64,000 nucleotides of DNA from contig JAJTWR010000437.1 in NCBI GenBank assembly GCA_021613335.1, forward strand, positions 248,001 through 312,000, read 5' to 3'. This document shows positions 57,904-64,000 of this stretch, one piece after another. Made by a program: the position numbers and the translations under genes. The first letter of the stretch is position 1, and each line of letters opens with the position of its first letter. Source of the stretch: Whitmania pigra. Lineage: Eukaryota > Annelida > Clitellata > Hirudinida > Haemopidae. The notes under the pieces were generated by a model. That model had not been told where the DNA came from and made no database searches. It saw only the letters and a program-made list of their open reading frames with translations.

Positions 57904-58182
57904 AACAACAACGACAACAACAATAATGATTTTTAGCGATAACATCGAGATCTATTTTCATGCAAGCAACGAACATGTTTGCAACTCGGTTTAGAATGCT
58001 TTCAAAGACATTTATGACCGAGCGATTATTACGAAATACAAATAGCCCAGACTAATTTAACTTAAAGATTTAAATTTAATTACATATAATGCAGCCAATA
58101 ATCACCGATTTGGCATTTGAATATTTTTACATTTGTTATCATTTGTAATTAAAATAAATTTGTTGTAGGATAATTTGCCTTC

Positions 58183-61100
58183 ATGGAGCATAGAACGTCG
58201 AAAATGGTTCACGGTTACGTGATTTATCTTTTCCTATCATGCTTCATCTGGAGTTTGGTTTTGAGTAGCGCGCCACAAACGATAAGAAAAAAAGTTCAGG
58301 AAGAAAGTTCCAGTGGCTCCATTTTAGTCGATTTGAGAAAAGAGTTCCAATTGTCGGATAAGTTTAATAAAGAAGCAGTGAAGTTTCGAATGTTTTCAGG
58401 AAATGACAATAGCTCCAAATTGCTGGACTTTGACGAGAAAGGCTTGTTGAGGTCAATCGGAAGACTGGATAGAGAAGCCATGTGTTCTCAGCTCACCGAG
58501 TGCATCTTAAAGTTCACCGTGGCGACGCAGCCTCATTTTGAACTTGTTAAAGTTGAAATCGATATAGAAGACATCAATGACAATGCCCCACAGTTCCTTA
58601 GAAGCCACATGAAAACGAACATATCTGAATCAACCAATCCTGGCAAGTTCTTTTATGTGTACCTCGCTAAAGATCCCGACAGTCCAACTTATGGAGTCGT
58701 AAATTACACTTTGGACCCAAACCAGGATCCCAAAAACTTGGAAAAATTTTCACTTAGGCAAGATAGATCACCAGATGGACAGATCAGAGACGTAATTTTG
58801 ATGTCAAATGAGCCACTCGACAGGGAGGAGCAAAGTTCGTACTTACTCAAAATTTTGGCTATTGATGGCGGCAGTCCCCCGAAGACGGGATCTGCTACCA
58901 TAGAAGTAACAGTGCTTGACCTCAACGAACATAGTCCTGAATTTGTGCAGGATTCCTTCCATGTCAACGTCACTGAAAATGCTCACAAAAAAGAGAATCT
59001 TCTACAAGTGAGAGCAGTGGATAAAGATGCAGATATGAATGGAAATGTGAAATACTCATTTTCAAACAAAACCCTGGATTCTTACAAACAGTATTTTTAT
59101 ATTGATCCACAATCGGGCATTATAAAACAACTGAAAAGTTTAAATTACGAACAAACTCCATCAATTCAGCTAGAGGTTTTTGCACAGGATCACGGGGCCG
59201 ATCCCTTGACTTCTAAGACCACGGTTACCATAAACATTGAAAATGTTAACGACAATCATCCTAAGATCAGGTTCGAAGACACGAGTGACGAAGTTTATGG
59301 AACGACTATTTCCGAAGATGCTCCAATCGGAACTTTCATCGTGCAATTTTCTGTTAGCGATGATGACGGCGATGCCATGGGTTTCATCCAATGTCAACTT
59401 ACCCTCAACCAGGTACATCATATATCATCATTATAAATGCAACACCACAAATTAAGTATCAGTTATTAAAATGAACTGATAATTTATGTTGATCATTAGA
59501 TAAGGGAATTAGTATGAATTAGGTAAAGGAACCGTACATTTGTAAAGAGTAGACTAAAACTTGAGATAGCCTTAACGTGTATTTTGTTGTTATTATTCTC
59601 AAAATTCTATCACAAACCGTAAGATATCAAAAATGTAATTAAGGGTACTCATTACAACAGCAAATAATAATTGTAATTAATATTTTTATGACACACTATG
59701 ACAGATATATTATAATATATGATATAATATTTCTCATTTTTTAAACTCAATTACTTATCACTCGAATTTACTAAAATTAACCCTAAAATAGTAGCGAATG
59801 TTTGCTTTATGAATATACGCTTAAATAATAATTTAATGAATCCAGTCTAAGAGTCATCCTTATCGCATGACGAGAAGACGAGGAACGAATGACTTCACGA
59901 TAGAAACAAACTCTCATCTCGATCGAGAGACCAGCGACCGTCATCTGCTGCTCGTCAATTGCCACGATGGTGGACAACCGCCTTTGTCGAGCACGGCTTC
60001 TTATTACGTCAACATCACCGATGTCAACGACAACTCACCCAAGTTCAGCAGCACCACGTACAACATCACAGTACTCGAGAACAATACGCCATTCGAAGTG
60101 AGAGGGTTTCTTGTTTTTGTATATTGGTAGAAATTTCATTACTTCATGATTTTAACTTTCTCAGAAAAACTTTTACGTACGTGCCACCGACGCAGACAAA
60201 GGGCTGAACGGGGAAGTGACATATTCCCTCCAGTCGGGCGCAGAAGGAGTTTTTCAAATCGATGAAAAAAGGTTGGAGTTTTCACGCTTGTCTATTGAAA
60301 TTAATAACCTGCTCTTTCAATTGCATTTCTTTCAGTGGAGCTTTATGGACAACTGTCCCACTCGATCGTGAAAAAAATAGTTTTTACATCTTAAAAGTTG
60401 TTGCCAAGGATGCGGCAAGTGAACCTCACAAAAAATCTTCCACAGCAACAGTCACTGTCAGTGTAGCTGATATGAACGACGAACCTCCAAGATTCAAGCA
60501 GCCTTCTTATAATTTCTCCATCACAGAAAACAAAGTAGGAAAATCTGAGCTTGGAAGAGTTTCGGCAGTTGATCTTGATTTGGACTCAAAAAGTGTTTAT
60601 CTTTTTGAACAAAATTCTGGAGTGAGTCATCGATTGTTTAAAATCGATTCAAAGACAGGAATGATAAACGTTACAAGACCCTTGAATAGAGAGGAAAGAG
60701 AGTTGTATACGCTTCAGGTCATTGTCAGAGATGAACAGGCCCCTCATTTTCAGGACACAGCCATAATCAATGTTCATGTTCTTGACGAGAACGACAATCC
60801 ACCAATTGTTGAATTTCCAGTCTCAGGCAATGATACCGTTTACATTGCCAGAGACACTCCAATCAATCAAGCCATTGCAAAAGTAGTGGCCAAAGATGCT
60901 GACTTGGGCAACAACTCTAGTCTTTCCTACTCAATTTCTCAAAGCAGCCCTGTTGACCTCTTCAAAATTGATCCCAATACGGGGGAAGTTTTTCTCAATT
61001 CATCATTGCCTCCTGATATAAGCGCCTTTAACGTGGTTGTCATGGTAAAAGATTTGGGTACTCCTCCTAAAATGACCATTGCTACACTGGAAGTTTACGT

Positions 61101-62354
61101 TGATTCTCTTTCTGCTCTCCACTCTGTGGCTCGTCCGATAACCGTTCACAGAATTCTGACGGAAGCGCATCTGGCTGTTGTGGTAGGCGTTGCCGCTGGA
61201 TGTTTCCTGATCATCATTTTTCTCATCTGCGTGGTTTGTTCAGTAAGTCAGAGGAAAGCCGTCAAACGGCCCAACAAAAGTCCCGGGGTGCCAAAAAACA
61301 AAATTGCTGTGGAAACCTATGAATCTGACGTGAAGTTCAATCCATGCCACGTTGAAGGAGGAAACAGTGAAAGGGGTAGTCAATGCATGTCCTCAGAAAG
61401 TCGGAGCCAAATTAGAGGCAGCTTTATTGCCTCCGATGAATTAGACAACTCAGATGCTTTGATTTTGGCAAATCTTAACAGTGACATTCCAGCACCATCA
61501 CCGGTAAATAAGAAAAATGCTAAATATGTTGATAAGAATTTTTATTACACTTTAACCAACATTTTGAATGCCGTTAATCTTTAAGATGACATTGGATAGG
61601 CGATCATCTCGCCTCCATTCGGCCACATCCGATGTTGGAATAAACGTTGGATCAGGAAATTACTACCAATGTGATTCTCCGGGCTTGCCGACTGACACCC
61701 TCTACAGTAACAAATCTTCGGCGTTCAAAAATGTCAAATATGTTGATTGTTGCAGATTAAACAGCGAAATTGAAAGTGGCATTTATCAGTCGACCAGACC
61801 TATTTATACTTCATCTGATTATAGTAAATATTCTATTCCAATTGTTTTCATGAGATTCCTCTATAGATTGAGATAAATAAATTAAAATTGAAGATGATCC
61901 AAACAACATTCCTCCGAGTTCGAGTCCAGAATGGCTGATGCAGGCAGTACATCAAAGGAAACAGAGTTTTTCCAGGTGGCTTAACTGTGAAAACCCCATA
62001 AAAGCCCAGATGTACAACATTCACGAATATAGCACCATTCCATCACTCAACAGACTGGCCTCGAGCAGGTTTAATGAGGACCCTTCAATTGTCACCAAAA
62101 GCGTCATTGGAAACAACCAGAGCAATGGAGATGCTCTGGGAGCTTTGAACGAATCTCATCCTCTTCTGATGAGGTCAAACTTTCCGGTCAGATCCTCCCC
62201 CACTTACGTTGGTTTATACACAAGACCTTTTGCACCTAGGCCGTTCCTTCACGGATCTTCGCTAGAAAATGAAAACGTCACCTTGAAGTCATTCCAGGAC
62301 AAAACAGCTTTAAACCACAGATCCATCGCTGAAGAAGTCCCGCAGATGTTGTAG
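58183..62354 (+). CDS. Protocadherin with seven cadherin repeats (delta1-like)
   Basis: This is a single-pass calcium-dependent adhesion receptor. Six exons join in frame to 1151 aa: 58183-59412, 59846-60097, 60165-60271, 60336-61503, 61586-61823 and 61894-62354. Near the start is a hydrophobic signal segment (YVIYLFLSCFIWSLVLSS). Calcium linkers mark repeat ends: DINDNAPQF, DLNEHSPEF, NVNDNHPKI, DVNDNSPKF, DMNDEPPRF and DENDNPPIV. A seventh membrane-proximal repeat has no linker. The transmembrane helix is VVVGVAAGCFLIIIFLICVV (about 61170-61235), followed by a Ser-rich cytoplasmic tail of about 300 aa in three exons. Most of the ectodomain is in two large exons, as is usual for protocadherins. 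Seven repeats suggest the delta1 group, but I could not confirm its cytoplasmic motifs. The acceptor of exon 2 could also be 59852. Confidence 0.9.
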
Positions 62355-63639
62355 ACGGCGAGAGATTAGAAAACACCACGCATTTCATTTCATTATTATG
62401 TTTTCTATGCAAACCTTTCTCAAATAGATATTTTGTCCACGCAACTAAAGTGCTCTATTTGATGTGTTGGCATTATTTACAGCATCTTTCAACTACAGCG
62501 ACAACTGCTTTCCAAACAGTTATGTTGGCATTGCGACGGCGTTCAACTTTTATGAACTATCTTTTCACATTTTAATTTTTAAGTATTAAAGAGGACTGAA
62601 AGTTTTGAAGTTAATCGCTGTTTGGATATTTTTGAGAGGCGTTGCACATTACTCTGCGCTCAATTTTTTTTTTTTTTTTTAGTCTACGATGAAGTCGTAC
62701 GCAAGCTATTTTCAGACCGCTAGTCATTTCTGTAGTTAAAGCTGCTGTGACTATCGAACGCTGCATTCCACCAAAAGCTGTCAAACTTTTTAAGAAACTT
62801 GTCATCCAACGGCGAATTTCATTGTAGAAACGTGATGGGACCTTAATTTAATCTTTCTTGAAGTTAGCAAATATTTTTCTATATTTCCTTTTCAACTGCA
62901 ATTTCATTTTCAATATTTATTCATTAGTAACTTTACTCATTGTTTAATTTTTAAACCAAAACTGGCGTTACAAATGTGAGCGATTTCAAGTCTATTCATT
63001 GATAAGCAAATTACTGCGATCTTATTTTGGTTTGTAAAAAAATTAATGAAGAAAAACAGTGTTCTACAAGAGACGAGGAAATCAATGAGTTCCAAATATT
63101 TCTCACAAACGCTTCGAACAATCAAGCGAAGAGCACCTTACACATATGAAATCTAATCGGCACTTTTTTCTGTCGGCGGCCCTAAGAACATTAAAATAGA
63201 TTTAATTTTTTTCTTATATTTTGTGTTTAATTGTCCGCATAAGAAATGTTATTTTAACGAATTCAAAAATATTTCAATCAAACGTCAATAATTGTAGTGT
63301 GCTCAAACGACTTTTAGAGTATGTGCGCAAGAGTCATCTGATATCGCCATTTGAGCGACAGTCTGGTTACCGAAATTGTTCAATTTTCTCTTCATTTGAA
63401 AACAAGTTTCGGTCTGAAAATTGGGCTACTTTTAAAGCCGCTTTTCACACAACATTTCTCTGTATTTAGTAACACGGAGAATTGTTCTTCCTTTTAATTG
63501 ATGGAAAGTTACTTTTGTGAAGTATGTATCCTCACACAGCTGATCAACTGGATCATGCGTTTCTGGATAACATCGTTGAGGCAATATGATTGTCTCCATT
63601 AGTGCCACTCCCTACTTCTAAAAAACAGTTTTCAAATTC
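62355..63639. other. Protocadherin 3' UTR and downstream spacer
   Basis: ATTAAA near 62585 may serve as a poly(A) signal. The remainder is AT-rich with a T-run near 62667-62682. No gene is recognised. Confidence 0.55.
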
Positions 63640-64000
63640 TCTCTTGGTATCAAGAGCTCGCAACGTAACATAGCCAAGGAGGCTATCACACTGAGAGCTA
63701 CGAAGCATATCAGTTATGCTAAAGTTGTTGAGGCGGCCACGAGCAAGATCGCGAGAACTGAGACAGCCCCAACACCCTTTGTTTCGGGGACGACTCCTGC
63801 TGACTCAAACAGGCCGATCCTCCAAAACAAAAAGAAAAGCGAAAGGGCAGCAAAAACCGCAAGCGCAAGGCTAAGTGCAGTCAGCGACAGCATCCAGCAG
63901 CTCTCCTTGCAATCTTCTGCACAAACCTCCGAGCAACCCCCTGGTACCGGGCAAAAGCCTGAGGACATGCTATTGCACGTTCCCGCAGGTTTTTTGGATA
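63640..64000 (+). mobile_element. Retrotransposon ORF1/gag-like fragment running off the window
   Basis: A plus frame without stops from about 63640 to the window end reads IKSSQRNIAKEAITLRATKH then ISYAKVVEAATSKIART and a Lys/Ser/Gln-rich tail. The R.IAKEA...K...SYAKVV pattern resembles the linker region of non-LTR retrotransposon ORF1/gag-like proteins. The segment is clearly GC-richer than its surroundings. No start codon is visible in frame, so it is 5' truncated or broken. Confidence 0.5.

Larger units (their letters stand above)
43802..58182. other. 14 kb stretch without a recognisable host gene
   Basis: This interval is filled with decayed mobile elements listed separately: a CR1-like LINE, a SINE, a pogo derivative, a hAT BED fragment, two other LINE pieces and a hAT with intact target duplication. 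Segments 48340-49200, 52500-53560 and 54760-58180 hold no feature I can name. The last is presumably upstream regulatory DNA of the protocadherin. A short ATT/ATC microsatellite lies at about 57830-57900. Confidence 0.65.

Overview
The window is nuclear DNA from an AT-rich animal genome. Genes are split by many GT-AG introns, mostly 50-400 bp, and poly(A) signals are of the AATAAA type. The gene set is an NR4A nuclear receptor, adducin, STK36/Fused with its armadillo half, and a seven-repeat delta1-type protocadherin. Together with Tc1, hAT, pogo and CR1/L2-like elements, this points to a bilaterian invertebrate, for example a tunicate or lophotrochozoan. I cannot place the phylum from sequence alone.

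Layout. Positions 1-5971 (+) hold the C-terminal part of the proteasome scaffold ECM29, with a Tc1 element in one intron. Positions 6080-10562 (-) hold the tri-snRNP splicing factor PRPF6, converging on ECM29 with 108 bp between stop codons. Positions 10.6-17.1 kb are intergenic with two hAT elements, one of them nested in a tRNA-derived SINE. Positions 17.16-21.65 kb (+) hold an NR4A orphan nuclear receptor, with an AP-1/CCAAT/TATA-like promoter block and a SINE with a very long AAT tail in one intron. Positions 22.35-28.95 kb (+) hold the kinase STK36. Positions 29-31.6 kb are a relic field: a Ty1/copia gag fragment, a broken histone H3 joined to a broken H4, and a LINE piece. Positions 31.67-37.45 kb (-) hold adducin, whose 3.6 kb intron contains a hAT end abutting a LINE. 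Positions 38.6-41.8 kb (+) hold LENG8 (SAC3/GANP family). Positions 42.4-43.8 kb (+) hold the D-aminoacyl-tRNA deacylase DTD1. Positions 43.8-58.2 kb have no host gene I can support and contain several transposon relics. Positions 58.18-62.35 kb (+) hold the protocadherin. The right edge enters the ORF1 of a retrotransposon.

The host genes are unrelated in function: proteasome, splicing, transcription, Hedgehog/cilia, cytoskeleton, RNA export, translation quality control and adhesion. I see no operon or novel multi-gene system. The most unusual items are the H3-H4 joined relic, the SINE and LINE that appear to share a 3' tail, the nested hAT-in-SINE with an exact 8 bp target duplication, and the recurring hAT end motifs scattered across the window.
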